Assembly: GCF_027595165.1 (NCBI RefSeq) | Contig: NZ_CP097291.1 | Location: 806,001-870,000, forward strand | Length of the DNA stretch: 64,000 bases | Origin: Providencia sp. PROV188 | Lineage (GTDB): Bacteria > Pseudomonadota > Gammaproteobacteria > Enterobacterales > Enterobacteriaceae | Direction of reading: 5' to 3' | Notes under the pieces: model-generated | What the model was told of the DNA's origin: nothing | The model's input: the letters and a program-made list of their open reading frames with translations, nothing else | The model's database searches: none | Position numbers and translations under genes: made by a program | Shown: piece after piece, positions 54,344 to 63,634 of the stretch | Layout: the number at the start of each line of letters is the position of its first letter | Position numbering within the stretch: position 1 is the first letter of the stretch

Positions 54344-56350
54344 TCACTTGCCGAGCAAGTGCAAGAAGTGAATATGTTTTTCATACTGGTCGAGGATGTC
54401 ATGAATGATCTGCTCTTTCGCCCAGCCCATCACGTCGTAATCCTGCCCACCTTCTTTTAAGTGAATTTCTGCGCGATAGTATTTTTGCTCTTCACTGCGC
54501 TCTTCATCACTGTCTGTTCCCATACCTGCCAGGGCAAAGGCCGGCTGAATATAGTAACGTAGGCGAACTTCGTATAAAAAGTTCATATCTTCGCCTAAAT
54601 CCACCTCAAATCCGATCCTATCGTCTTTATCGGTATGGATATGGCAAACCGTGCCTTGCTTGGCGAGCTCCTCAGAAACCATCTCCATGGATGGTTTCAC
54701 GGACTCTTCCATAAAGCGTTTTACATGAGCGCGTTTCGGGAAATAGACAATATTACGTAAGCGGCGCTGCCACGGAATCGGGTTACGGCTTGCTGTTGGG
54801 GCGATAGTGGCTAATTGCTGGCTATCACGCTTATAGGCATCCACTCGTAACGCTTTGAATAATCCATAAATGGAGACAAGCAGAACAGCGGCGAATGGCA
54901 AGGCACTAGCGATGGTTAAGGTTTGCAGCGCCTGCAATCCTCCCGCCAACAGCATGGTGATTGCCACAACACCCATTAATCCAGCCCAGAAAATACGTTG
55001 CCAGACTGGCGTATCGGAATCGCCACCCGAGGCGAGGGTATCGACCACCATGGCACCGGAGTCTGCGGAGGTGACAAAGAATACCACCACCATCAACATG
55101 GCGAAGAAAGATAATACTGTTGAGAACGGGAAGTAAGTTAGAAATTCAAATAGGGCGAGTGACACATCCGATTGCACCGTTTCTGCCAGTCGGGTTGCCC
55201 CTTGGTTTTTGATTAAATCAATGGCGGTATTACCAAAGAACGTCATCCACATTAGGGTAAAGCCCGCAGGAACAAACAGAACGCCAGTGACAAACTCACG
55301 AATGGTACGACCGCGAGAAATTCTTGCGATAAACATCCCAACAAATGGTGACCATGATAACCACCAGCCCCAATACAGCAGCGTCCAACCCCCTAGCCAA
55401 TCACTGGATTTAGGTTCGTAGGCATACAAGTTAAACGTTTTGCTGACGATCTCTGAGAGATATCCCCCCGTATTTTCAACAAAGGATTTTAGCAATAAGA
55501 CCGTCGGACCTAAGATCACAATCAACAGTAACAACAGGAAGGCGAGACCGAGGTTCAGCTCAGATAAAATACGGATCCCTTTATCTAATCCAGAGACGAC
55601 GGATAAAGTCGCGAGAGCGGTGAAGGCGATAATCAAGCCAACTTGCACGGTTTCATTCACCGGTAAACCGAACAGATGGTTCATTCCCGCGTTAACTTGC
55701 AGTACCCCAAAGCCAAGAGAGGTCGCGACACCAAATACGGTACCGACTACCGCAAACACATCGACAGCGTGACCTAAAGGACCATAAATTCGGTCACCAA
55801 TAATGGGATATAGGGCTGAGCGCAGGGTAAGTGGCAATCCGTGGCGATAGCTGAAAAAGGCCAGAATCAAGGCGACAATGGCGTAGATAGCCCAAGCGTG
55901 TAATCCCCAATGGAAGAACGTCAGGCGCATGGCTTCTTTGGCGGCTTCTACGGTTTGCGGATCCCCTACTGGTGGATTGAGATAGTGCATGACGGGCTCG
56001 GCAACGCCGAAGAACATCAAGCCGATCCCCATTCCAGCGGAGAACAACATGGCAAACCACGAGACATAGCTGAAGTTGGGCTGTGCGTGATCAGGACCTA
56101 ATTTTATCTGTCCATAACGCGAGAGTCCCAGATAAGTCACACTCAACAAAATGATGGCTACAGCGAGAATGTAGAACCAACTGGCGTTGTTAAATAGGTT
56201 CTTTTGAAGATGACTTAGATGAGATTCTGCCATTTCAGGCATTAAGGCGGCAAAACCGACGATAAGCAGAATAATGATAGCCGAACTGTAAAACACAGGG
56301 GGGCTGATTTTGGTGCGTACTTTTTTGTTTTCAGTCACGTTTTGACTCAT
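54344..56350 (-). CDS. betT: BetT-like choline transporter (BCCT family)
   Basis: A 668-residue BCCT transporter with 12 helices (about residues 15-495), the glycine-rich motif FSAGMGIGLMFFGVAEP, and the family signature WGWWLSWSPFVGMFIARISRGRTIREF. The C-terminal cytosolic tail of about 170 residues is the osmosensing extension typical of E. coli BetT (677). It imports choline by proton symport for osmoprotection. No betIBA genes adjoin it. Confidence 0.88.
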   Translation of the reverse strand: MSQNVTENKKVRTKISPPVFYSSAIIILLIVGFAALMPEMAESHLSHLQKNLFNNASWFYILAVAIILLSVTYLGLSRYGQIKLGPDHAQPNFSYVSWFAMLFSAGMGIGLMFFGVAEPVMHYLNPPVGDPQTVEAAKEAMRLTFFHWGLHAWAIYAIVALILAFFSYRHGLPLTLRSALYPIIGDRIYGPLGHAVDVFAVVGTVFGVATSLGFGVLQVNAGMNHLFGLPVNETVQVGLIIAFTALATLSVVSGLDKGIRILSELNLGLAFLLLLLIVILGPTVLLLKSFVENTGGYLSEIVSKTFNLYAYEPKSSDWLGGWTLLYWGWWLSWSPFVGMFIARISRGRTIREFVTGVLFVPAGFTLMWMTFFGNTAIDLIKNQGATRLAETVQSDVSLALFEFLTYFPFSTVLSFFAMLMVVVFFVTSADSGAMVVDTLASGGDSDTPVWQRIFWAGLMGVVAITMLLAGGLQALQTLTIASALPFAAVLLVSIYGLFKALRVDAYKRDSQQLATIAPTASRNPIPWQRRLRNIVYFPKRAHVKRFMEESVKPSMEMVSEELAKQGTVCHIHTDKDDRIGFEVDLGEDMNFLYEVRLRYYIQPAFALAGMGTDSDEERSEEQKYYRAEIHLKEGGQDYDVMGWAKEQIIHDILDQYEKHIHFLHLLGK

Positions 56351-56816
56351 AACGACCTTCTTTGATTTTTATTTTATTTTTTGCATACCAATCTTAAGGG
56401 GGCATGCGGCGAGCTGTCCTTCTGAATGAAACAATAGGTTATTGCGAAAGGGTTTCCCTATAGGAAACGAAATAGAAAGAACAATAAAATGGCTAAATTG
56501 TGAGCGTTGATAACGATGATTTATGGCTGAATTATCAACAAAAATTGGTAAGTGGTGACCCCCTTTGAACCCTGTGATGAACAAAAAACGAAAGGGTATA
56601 CTGCCATGGTAGGCATTAATGATCAACCTAAGCGGTAAAATGAAAATAAACATAGGGTGTAAATTTCATGTTATTTATCAATTCATTGTTTATTTATCTT
56701 ACTGTATTTTGGTGTTATTTATGGAAATGTAGCCAAGTGAGCAAAAGAGATAATTATGTGGCTAAAAATAGCCTTAAAGCGGGCTAAATAGCAAAATGAA
56801 TTAACGCTTATGCGCA
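56351..56816. other. betT upstream region
   Basis: About 470 bp without a gene, AT-rich. It must hold the betT promoter. No recognisable BetI operator, repeat or RNA gene is seen. Confidence 0.35.
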
Positions 56817-56846
56817 TAAAAAAAGCAGACAATATCAGTCTGCTTT
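56817..56846 (-). terminator. Terminator of the LEA-like lipoprotein gene
   Basis: AAAGCAGAC / GTCTGCTTT stem around AATATCA; on the minus strand it is followed by a run of Ts. Confidence 0.85.
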
Positions 56847-56875
56847 GGAATGAAAAAAGGGGAAAATGCGATGAT

Positions 56876-57331
56876 TTATTTCTTCGCATCATTCTCTGAT
56901 TTTAACGCTTCGGTTTTGTCTTTAGCGTCAGTGGCGAGTTCGTCAGCCTTGTTAATGGCATCCGTTTTCATGTCTTGCGCTTTTTCTGAAAACTCACTAG
57001 ATGCTTTGTCATACTGTTCTTTGAGTTTATCGGCCGAGTCAGATGCGTCTTGTTTCAGCTCATCCGCTTTTTTCTCACCTTGGTCTGCTAACTCTTTGGC
57101 TTTGTCTGAGAGTTCAGATGCTTTGTCTGAAGCATCGTTTTTCACATCTTGCGCGGTGGCTTTTGCGCTATCAGATAACTCAGTCGCTTTTTGCTCAGTC
57201 GCATCTTTTAACTGGGTAGCTTTTTCTTCGACTTGTTGAACCGCATCGTCTTTTTTTGATGAGTCATCGCAGCCAGCGACAAGGGTTAAAACGCCAGCAA
57301 CAACAAGAGAAGAAATGATTTTATGTTTCAT
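56876..57331 (-). CDS. Lipoprotein with LEA/apolipoprotein-like 11-mer repeats
   Basis: A 151-residue protein: signal peptide with lipobox LVAGC (Cys20), then a highly charged Ala/Lys/Asp/Glu-rich helical region made of about 11-residue units such as EKATQLKDATE, QKATELSDSAK and DKASELSDKAK. The pattern resembles group 3 LEA proteins and apolipoproteins; there is no Trp or Cys in the mature repeat. No named family is certain. It lies between betT and eptC on the same strand, with its own terminator. A role in envelope desiccation or osmotic protection is plausible, not shown. Confidence 0.72.
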   Translation of the reverse strand: MKHKIISSLVVAGVLTLVAGCDDSSKKDDAVQQVEEKATQLKDATEQKATELSDSAKATAQDVKNDASDKASELSDKAKELADQGEKKADELKQDASDSADKLKEQYDKASSEFSEKAQDMKTDAINKADELATDAKDKTEALKSENDAKK

Positions 57332-57497
57332 TATTAATTCCTTAACAGGTCATGTTAGAAAAATACTAATTAAACGGTAAATTCATTTGGGGCTAAAATA
57401 CCGACATAAACACATCAAAATGTAGCACACGAAATGGAAAAAGATCCATGTGGCGTCTGTAAAGATGTGTGGAAAGGTACTTGTGTGGGAAGGAGAG

Positions 57498-57527
57498 AGC
57501 GCAAGTGAGTAAACACCCACTTGCGCT
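57498..57527 (-). terminator. Hairpin after eptC
   Basis: AGCGCAAGTG (57498-57507) pairs with CACTTGCGCT (57518-57527), ten bases before the eptC stop codon end. No T-run follows, so termination efficiency is uncertain. Confidence 0.55.
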
Positions 57528-57536
57528 GATTGAGGG

Positions 57537-59246
57537 TTATTTCTTTAAGTCGTCATACAGCATCATGGATGCTTTATTTTCTGGGTCACCAATCCAACGA
57601 GGTTGTGGTTGGTACTCATTGTTAATCAGACTTTTTTGTGGCTCAAATCCGGTGTACTTGAAACCTGCCAAATCAGACCATGTATAGATAAAATCCATAT
57701 TGCTGTATGGGCGAGCGGTTTTATCTTTCAAGTCAAATTGATGAGTCTGTAACCATTCTGGCGACTGCCATACTAAGAATGGAACGTTGTACATCACTTT
57801 GCTTGGCTTGCCTTCACTACGACCTAACATTTCATGTGGCGGCGTGTCGTAAACATCTTCACCATGATCGGAGAAGAAGACTAAGAAACCATTTTCTTTT
57901 GAAGAATCGAAATCTTTAATCAGCGTAGAAACCACATAGTCATTGTAATGCTGAGCATTATCATAGGCATTGTAATCTTTGATTTGGTCGCCTTTTAAGT
58001 TGGTTGGCACTGGGCTATTGCTATCGGTGAAGATGGCTTTATCTTCAGGATAACGGAACTCATAGCGCATATGGGTACCCAACAGGTGCACCACAATAAA
58101 TTTCTTCTCAGCAGGATCAGCTAAGGCTTCTTTGAATGGGTCAAGCACCACGTCATCATAAATACGGGAGCTTTGCGCCATATCGTTGTTCAAATAATAT
58201 TGCTTATCGGTTTGACGAGAGAACGCCGTTAGCAGCGTATTTCGCTCGGTCATGGTTTGCTGATTGGTGATCCAGAATGTTTTAAAGCCCGCTTGCTTCA
58301 TCATATTCATAATCGATGGGCGGGAATTAAACAGATCAGGCTCAGTTTCTGAAGCAAAAGTTAAAATCTGTTGCAACGCTTCGATGGTATAAGGGCGTGG
58401 CGTGACCACATCATTAAAGACCGTCAAATTGTTTGGATACTGTTTTTCCAGTTGATCAAGCTCTGGCGTTGTTTGACGAGAATAGCCATACAAGCTCATT
58501 CTGTCGCGGCTGGTGGATTCACCAATCACTAACACAAACGTTCTTGGGGTATTGCCATTGGCATCAACAAAGTTTTCTAACGGTGGAATTTTGCTGTTGT
58601 CGCGGATTAATTCTTCCATGTTTGCCAGCTGGTTCTTATACAGGAAGTAACCACTTACAAACTGCCATGGTGCGGCATACGCTAATTTACTGTTAACGTA
58701 GGAAACGACGTTCTCAAAAGGGCGTTGCTGTTTGATGGCTTTGTTGTAGTAAGGCACACCAAATAGCACGATCAGAACGAGCGCGGACACAATCACACGT
58801 CCAGGTACTGGCAACGTGACAGGTTTTAAACGTGTCCATAGGAAAATAGCGCCGAGGGTGTAAGCCAAAATCACCGCAATCACTTTAAAGCTCAGATATT
58901 GGCGTAAGAATTCACCCGCTTCGTTGGTGTTGGTTTCGAACATCACAAACATCACGCTTTGGGATAATTGATGCCCATACACCACGAAATAAGCAAGAGC
59001 GACGACCGAGGATAGCCATAAAACAATCCCGATTAAGCCTGCTACTAGTTTGATTTTTCTAGGGAAAAATAGTGCGGGAACGAGCCAGAGTGAGCTATAG
59101 AGTAGAGAATCTCTTAACCCGATGGTATTACTTTGCCCGGTGATAACCACATACAGCTGTAATAAAGATGAAAAATACCAGAAAAATATTAGCAGCCAGA
59201 ACAAGGACATCCAGCTAAACTTTCCTGCTTTTATCGAATTAACCAT
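57537..59246 (-). CDS. eptC: Phosphoethanolamine transferase, LPS core heptose (EptC/CptA)
   Basis: A 569-residue inner-membrane enzyme (577 in E. coli) with five N-terminal helices (about 1-185) and a periplasmic alkaline-phosphatase-like sulfatase domain. Catalytic Thr lies in VLVIGESTSRDRMSLYGY; metal ligands lie in VVHLLGTHMRYEFRYP and VFFSDHGEDVYDTPPHEM. SQSVMFVMFETNTNEAGEF is specific to the EptC group rather than EptA or EptB. It adds phosphoethanolamine to the core, altering charge and cationic-peptide resistance. Confidence 0.9.
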   Translation of the reverse strand: MVNSIKAGKFSWMSLFWLLIFFWYFSSLLQLYVVITGQSNTIGLRDSLLYSSLWLVPALFFPRKIKLVAGLIGIVLWLSSVVALAYFVVYGHQLSQSVMFVMFETNTNEAGEFLRQYLSFKVIAVILAYTLGAIFLWTRLKPVTLPVPGRVIVSALVLIVLFGVPYYNKAIKQQRPFENVVSYVNSKLAYAAPWQFVSGYFLYKNQLANMEELIRDNSKIPPLENFVDANGNTPRTFVLVIGESTSRDRMSLYGYSRQTTPELDQLEKQYPNNLTVFNDVVTPRPYTIEALQQILTFASETEPDLFNSRPSIMNMMKQAGFKTFWITNQQTMTERNTLLTAFSRQTDKQYYLNNDMAQSSRIYDDVVLDPFKEALADPAEKKFIVVHLLGTHMRYEFRYPEDKAIFTDSNSPVPTNLKGDQIKDYNAYDNAQHYNDYVVSTLIKDFDSSKENGFLVFFSDHGEDVYDTPPHEMLGRSEGKPSKVMYNVPFLVWQSPEWLQTHQFDLKDKTARPYSNMDFIYTWSDLAGFKYTGFEPQKSLINNEYQPQPRWIGDPENKASMMLYDDLKK

Positions 59247-59614
59247 AAATTTTTAGCTCTTAATTATTAGTTTCGTTAAGTAACAATCAAAACATAGTCG
59301 AAAAATCGTTTTTTAGATAGATAGTTATCGAGTAAGTTCAAATTATATTAAGAATGTGTTTACTGTTTTATTGTTTATTGTAGATGCAGATAAGAACTAA
59401 TTTATTACATTGTTTATCAATGATTTTTAAATCATTTATAAATTTTTCTTTTTGGCGCTCATTTAATGATTAACCTATTAAGAAATGAGGCTTTCCTTCA
59501 CATTTTTCATTTATTGCATAAGCAATGGAATTGATATTATTCTTTGTTAATCTATTAGCTAGAAATACTGATGGCATTTAATTGATAGGGGATGCTTAAT
59601 GCGAGGCATAAACG
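59247..59614. other. AT-rich gap between eptC and the K+ channel gene
   Basis: 368 bp between divergent genes, presumably containing both promoters. No repeat, RNA gene or known operator is recognised. Confidence 0.35.
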
Positions 59615-60793
59615 ATGCTAGATAACGCCTTTGTGGCTTTTTTGAAATCCGCTTTAGCCGTGAGAATTCTGCTCTCCATTTTGATTATTGTTGATGGCGG
59701 GCTCATCTTAAAGCCCATCTTAAGTGCTTACACGGACTATATCGATTGGCGCCAAAGTGGATTTACCGAGTGGTTAAAATCCTTAGGGTTTATGAAATTG
59801 CTGGATATTCCCCGCTTCTTATTGGGTATCTCGCTTATCTTTCTTTCGCTATTTATGATCAATGGCGCGCGCATTGCATGGGTTTTCGCACTCTTATTAT
59901 TGGCAATCATTGCCTTTGTTGACTTAAAAGTGGCGACGGAACATGTGCGACAAGGTTATTTCTCTTTTGGCTTGTTTGTCGCATTAACACTCTTTTGGAA
60001 ACTGTACCCTCGACACAGTATCAGTAGCGCGGGGTTTGTGGCGCTCACCTGTATTATTTCATTATTGCTCTATTCCATTTTCGGTACGCTGTATATCGGC
60101 GATGAATTCTTACCCGTTGTGAAGGATGGCACCACGGCATTTTATTTTGCGCTGGTGTGTATGACGACCGTAGGGTTTGGCGATATTGTTCCTGTCACCC
60201 TGGATGCTAGGGTCTTTACGGTGACTGTAATTATCTTAGGGATCACCATTTTTACTACCTCCGTAGTGTATGTGGTAGGCGTATTAGCCAAAGGTACCAA
60301 AGAGATTGTTCGCAAGAGGTTTTCATATATGAAAAATCATTATGTGGTGATTGGTAGTACACCGATGGCGGTTAACGTCTATCAAGCACTGAAAAAACGG
60401 GAACTGCCTGTCGCCGTGATTTGCCAAGAAAGTCACCGCAGCCACTATCCCGAAAAAGATAATATCGTGACAGGAGACCCAACGGACTCCGCTTTATTGG
60501 CAGAAGCCAATGTGAAACAGGCGAAATGTGTGCTGATCATGACCGATAGTGACTCGTTAAGTACCTTTGCCTTGCTCGGTGTAAAAGCGCAATCGGGTAG
60601 TAAAAGCGAAGCAAAAACCGTGGTATTGGTTAACCAAGAATCAAACATGGATAAAATCCGTTTGCTGAACCCGGATATGCTGTTTTCACTCTCGTCCCTT
60701 GGCTCGGAAGTTTTGATGCAAGTGCTTTGCGGTGAAACAATTTCTAATGACAGCATTAGTGATATGCTGCTGAACAAAATTACAAAAAGCTAG
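59615..60793 (+). CDS. Kch-like voltage-gated potassium channel with RCK domain
   Basis: A 392-residue channel. Several N-terminal helices (about 15-150) precede a pore segment with selectivity filter TTVGFGD (about residues 188-194), a last helix, and a cytosolic TrkA-N/RCK domain (about 240-390) beginning NHYVVIGSTPMAVNVYQAL. The filter has Phe where E. coli Kch has Tyr, which is seen in many K+ channels. Similar in plan to Kch (417) but not clearly its orthologue. Confidence 0.85.
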   Translation: MLDNAFVAFLKSALAVRILLSILIIVDGGLILKPILSAYTDYIDWRQSGFTEWLKSLGFMKLLDIPRFLLGISLIFLSLFMINGARIAWVFALLLLAIIAFVDLKVATEHVRQGYFSFGLFVALTLFWKLYPRHSISSAGFVALTCIISLLLYSIFGTLYIGDEFLPVVKDGTTAFYFALVCMTTVGFGDIVPVTLDARVFTVTVIILGITIFTTSVVYVVGVLAKGTKEIVRKRFSYMKNHYVVIGSTPMAVNVYQALKKRELPVAVICQESHRSHYPEKDNIVTGDPTDSALLAEANVKQAKCVLIMTDSDSLSTFALLGVKAQSGSKSEAKTVVLVNQESNMDKIRLLNPDMLFSLSSLGSEVLMQVLCGETISNDSISDMLLNKITKS

Positions 60794-60826
60794 CGACCTC
60801 ACGGATGTTAAAAGGAACTCAGCCCC

Positions 60827-61444
60827 ATGTTAAGTGCGGATAAAATTACCTGCCATCGACAAAATAGAACGCTATTTCGGCAGCTGGATTTTTCGGTTAT
60901 GCCGAACCAAATTTTGCAGGTAGAAGGACCTAACGGGGCAGGTAAAACCACACTGTTACGCATGATGGCTGGGTTATTAAAGCCGGATGAAGGTGAAATT
61001 TTATGGCAGCAGCACTCCATTGAAAAACTTAAGGAAGAGTTTACTCGCCACTTGCTGTATCTAGGGCATAAACCGGCTGTAAAATCACTGTTAACCCCCT
61101 ATGAAAACCTGAAGTTTTATTACCAAATGCACCACCAAGAACCTGAAGGCGACAAAGTTTGGTCTGCGCTAGAAGAAGTCTCTTTGATGGGGTATGAGGA
61201 TATTCCTGTCGGGCAGCTTTCAGCAGGGCAACAGCGCCGAGTCAACCTTGCCCGCTTATGGTTAAGCGATGCGCCACTGTGGATTTTGGATGAGCCATTC
61301 ACGGCGATTGATGTGGCGGGGGTAAATCGTTTAACTGAGTGTTTTCATCAACATGCAGAGCAAGGTGGCATGATTTTATTTACGTCGCACCAAGCGATGA
61401 CAGGGCACTTTGGGACATTAAAACTGACAGGTGGGTACGAGTGA
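60827..61444 (+). CDS. ccmA: CcmA, haem-exporter ATP-binding subunit
   Basis: A 205-residue ABC ATPase (207 in E. coli) with Walker A GPNGAGKTT, signature LSAGQQRRVNLARLW and Walker B PLWILDEPFTAID. It powers release of haem-loaded CcmE from CcmC in cytochrome c maturation. Its TGA overlaps the ccmB ATG (TGATG). Confidence 0.93.
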   Translation: MLSADKITCHRQNRTLFRQLDFSVMPNQILQVEGPNGAGKTTLLRMMAGLLKPDEGEILWQQHSIEKLKEEFTRHLLYLGHKPAVKSLLTPYENLKFYYQMHHQEPEGDKVWSALEEVSLMGYEDIPVGQLSAGQQRRVNLARLWLSDAPLWILDEPFTAIDVAGVNRLTECFHQHAEQGGMILFTSHQAMTGHFGTLKLTGGYE

Positions 61445-62109
61445 TGTTTTGGCTATTAATAAAAAGAGAGCTTAAAATTGCCTTTCGTAGCTTCTCCGAA
61501 TTGGTTAACCCACTGTGGTTTTTCTTAATCGTCATCACGCTTTTTCCATTGAGCATTGGACCTGAACCGCAATTATTGGCACGGATCTCTGTGGGGATTT
61601 TTTGGGTTGCCGCCATTTTATCGTCGTTGCTTTCGTTAGAACGTTTATTTAAAGATGACTATCTGGATGGCTCGTTAGAGCAATTATTACTGGCACCACA
61701 CCCTCTGTTTATCACGGTTTTAGCCAAAGTGATTTCCCACTGGCTAGTGACGGGACTGCCTCTGGTGCTACTGTCTCCTGTTGCAGCGGTAATGTTATCA
61801 ATTAATGGCGACACATTATTGGTGCTAGCGGGGACGTTACTGCTAGGAACGCCAGTATTGAGCTTTATTGGTGCGATTGGTGCTGCGCTCACCGTATCAT
61901 TAAAAAAGGGGGGCGTACTGGTCAGTTTACTGGTGCTACCGCTGTATATTCCGGTGTTAATTTATGCGACGGGCACGATGGAAGCATACAGTTTTAATAT
62001 GCCTCTTGGCGGATATTTTGCGATCCTCGGCGCACTATTTGCCGCAAGCATCACCTTTTCTCCGTTGGCAATTGCTGCCGCATTGAAGATCAACGTGAGT
62101 AACAGCTAG
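61444..62109 (+). CDS. ccmB: CcmB, haem-exporter membrane subunit
   Basis: A 221-residue, six-helix protein (220 in E. coli) starting MFWLLIKRELKIAFRSFSELVNPLWFFLIV, with the conserved LSSLLSLERLFKDDYLDGSLEQLLLAP block. A longer frame from 61339 overlaps ccmA and is rejected. It forms the CcmAB complex. The usual next gene, ccmC, is not present; a thioredoxin gene follows. Confidence 0.94.
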   Translation: MFWLLIKRELKIAFRSFSELVNPLWFFLIVITLFPLSIGPEPQLLARISVGIFWVAAILSSLLSLERLFKDDYLDGSLEQLLLAPHPLFITVLAKVISHWLVTGLPLVLLSPVAAVMLSINGDTLLVLAGTLLLGTPVLSFIGAIGAALTVSLKKGGVLVSLLVLPLYIPVLIYATGTMEAYSFNMPLGGYFAILGALFAASITFSPLAIAAALKINVSNS

Positions 62110-62177
62110 GGGAGATTTTTTCCAATTGAGCTGATACAGTCGGTGATGTGATGCTCAGTGTAAAAGGAAAAAACGTC

Positions 62178-62564
62178 ATGCCCGCTGTTCCCTTCATCAG
62201 TAGCGATAATTTTAGCCGGCTGTTATCTGACCCGATGCAGCCGAGCGGGCAATGGGCGTTAATCTATTTTTGTGCATCATGGTGCCAGCCATGTAAGAGC
62301 ATGCAGCCTATCTATTTACAACTCACGGATTACTTTTCTGATAATGGTACGCACTTTGGCGGTCGTATAAATTTTGGTGGCAGTATACATTTTGGAATAG
62401 TAGATATCGCTCAATCTCCGACAATAGCCCCTCAGTATGGAATTAAATCCGTGCCTTCCATTGCGCTTTTCCATGATTCTCGTCTTGTGGATTTAATGGC
62501 AGGGGAATATCGACTTTCACAGCTGATTACTCAAATAGAAAATAGGTTGCTATGTTCACATTGA
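62178..62564 (+). CDS. Thioredoxin-like protein with a tandem hexapeptide expansion
   Basis: A 128-residue thioredoxin fold with active site WCQPC in FCASWCQPCKSMQPIY and the cis-proline GIKSVPSIALF. Before the central strand it contains HFGGRI-NFGGSI-HFG, a repeat absent from ordinary thioredoxins. No signal peptide is seen, so it is probably cytosolic. ATG 62178 (MPAVPF) follows AAAAGGA; ATG 62151 is an alternative. It lies between ccmAB and the TauE/SafE gene, overlapping the latter by 13 bp. The exact role is unknown. Confidence 0.82.
   Translation: MPAVPFISSDNFSRLLSDPMQPSGQWALIYFCASWCQPCKSMQPIYLQLTDYFSDNGTHFGGRINFGGSIHFGIVDIAQSPTIAPQYGIKSVPSIALFHDSRLVDLMAGEYRLSQLITQIENRLLCSH
62352..62395 (+). 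repeat. 18-bp tandem repeat inside the thioredoxin gene
   Basis: Units CACTTTGGCGGTCGTATA (62352-62369), AATTTTGGTGGCAGTATA (62370-62387) and the partial CATTTTGG (62388-62395). In frame, it adds about 12 residues. Confidence 0.85.
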
Positions 62565-63373
62565 TATTAGAAGGTTTGGTGATTGGCTGCCTATTAGGAT
62601 TAACGGGCGCTGGTGGTGGTATTTTAGCGGTTCCTGCCTTGATGACATCTCAAGGATGGGGCGTTGCACTCGCCGCACCAGTGGGGTTATTGGCCATTAC
62701 ATTGGCGGCATTAGTTGGTGCTATTCAAGGGCTTATTCAGCAGAATATTCGTTATAAAGCAGCTATTTGGATTGCGTTAATTAGCATTCCTACCGCGAAA
62801 TATGGCGTTTATTTAGCACAAATTGTTTCACCCCAATGGCTGACTTTAGCATTTAGTCTCGTGATGCTGGTGGTTGCATATCGTATTGTTTTTAAGAAAG
62901 TAATTAAAGATGATGATGCTCCGTGCAAAATAAACCAGCAAACAGGAAAATTTATTTGGAATATCAAAACGGCATCTATATTAGGGGGAATTGGATTAGT
63001 TGCTGGATTACTGACGGGGCTATTAGGTGTAGGCGGCGGGTTTATTATTGTGCCTGCAATGAAAAAGTTCACCAATTTAAACCTTAAAAGCATTATTGCC
63101 ACCTCGCTGATGGTGATATTCCTCATTGGCAGCATTAGTATTTCAATTAATATATTGAATGGTTTTGAATATCCATTAGAGGTGAGCGCAACTTTTATTT
63201 TAGCCTGCGTTTTAGGGCTGGTTGTTGGGCGTTTTTTGATTGGCTATATCCCTGTTAATATTGTTCAAACTATATTTGCATTATTGGTTGTTTTTGTTTC
63301 ATTTTATTTGTTATATTCAATTTTTATTTTTATTTTTATAAAAAATAATGGAATCCCCAGTTTTTTAATATAA
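62552..63373 (+). CDS. TauE/SafE (TSUP) family permease
   Basis: A 273-residue protein with about eight helices and the two family repeats: GCLLGLTGAGGGILAVPALM near the N-terminus and GLLTGLLGVGGGFIIVPAM in the middle. The family exports or imports sulfur compounds such as sulfite, sulfoacetate or thiosulfate. It is coupled to the thioredoxin gene, suggesting a thiol or sulfur connection. The substrate cannot be read from sequence. Confidence 0.88.
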   Translation: MFTLILEGLVIGCLLGLTGAGGGILAVPALMTSQGWGVALAAPVGLLAITLAALVGAIQGLIQQNIRYKAAIWIALISIPTAKYGVYLAQIVSPQWLTLAFSLVMLVVAYRIVFKKVIKDDDAPCKINQQTGKFIWNIKTASILGGIGLVAGLLTGLLGVGGGFIIVPAMKKFTNLNLKSIIATSLMVIFLIGSISISINILNGFEYPLEVSATFILACVLGLVVGRFLIGYIPVNIVQTIFALLVVFVSFYLLYSIFIFIFIKNNGIPSFLI

Positions 63374-63384
63374 TAACTTCATTT

Positions 63385-63410
63385 CCACTACTCATTTATT
63401 AGTGGTTTTT
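63385..63410 (+). terminator. Terminator after the TauE/SafE gene
   Basis: CCACTA (63385-63390) pairs with TAGTGG (63400-63405), followed by five Ts. Confidence 0.7.
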
Positions 63411-63634
63411 CAGTTATTTTACTTTTAAAATATTTTTTTATATTTGGCTTGATTCAAATTGAGAATATTAGGCATAAGATGCTATTGGTTTGATGTATAA
63501 GAAAGAAAACTGATTTATCTTCAATGATAAACAGGTATAATGGATTAATCGCAATTCTTATTCAGCAGCGACATCAACAGGACACGCTATACCCTACCAA
63601 ATACAATAATCATTACAGGTTGACTAGCATAAAT

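Noticed and set aside
61339..61443. Longer CcmB start
   Set aside because: It overlaps ccmA by over 100 bases; the ATG at 61444 matches the family N-terminus and couples to the ccmA stop.
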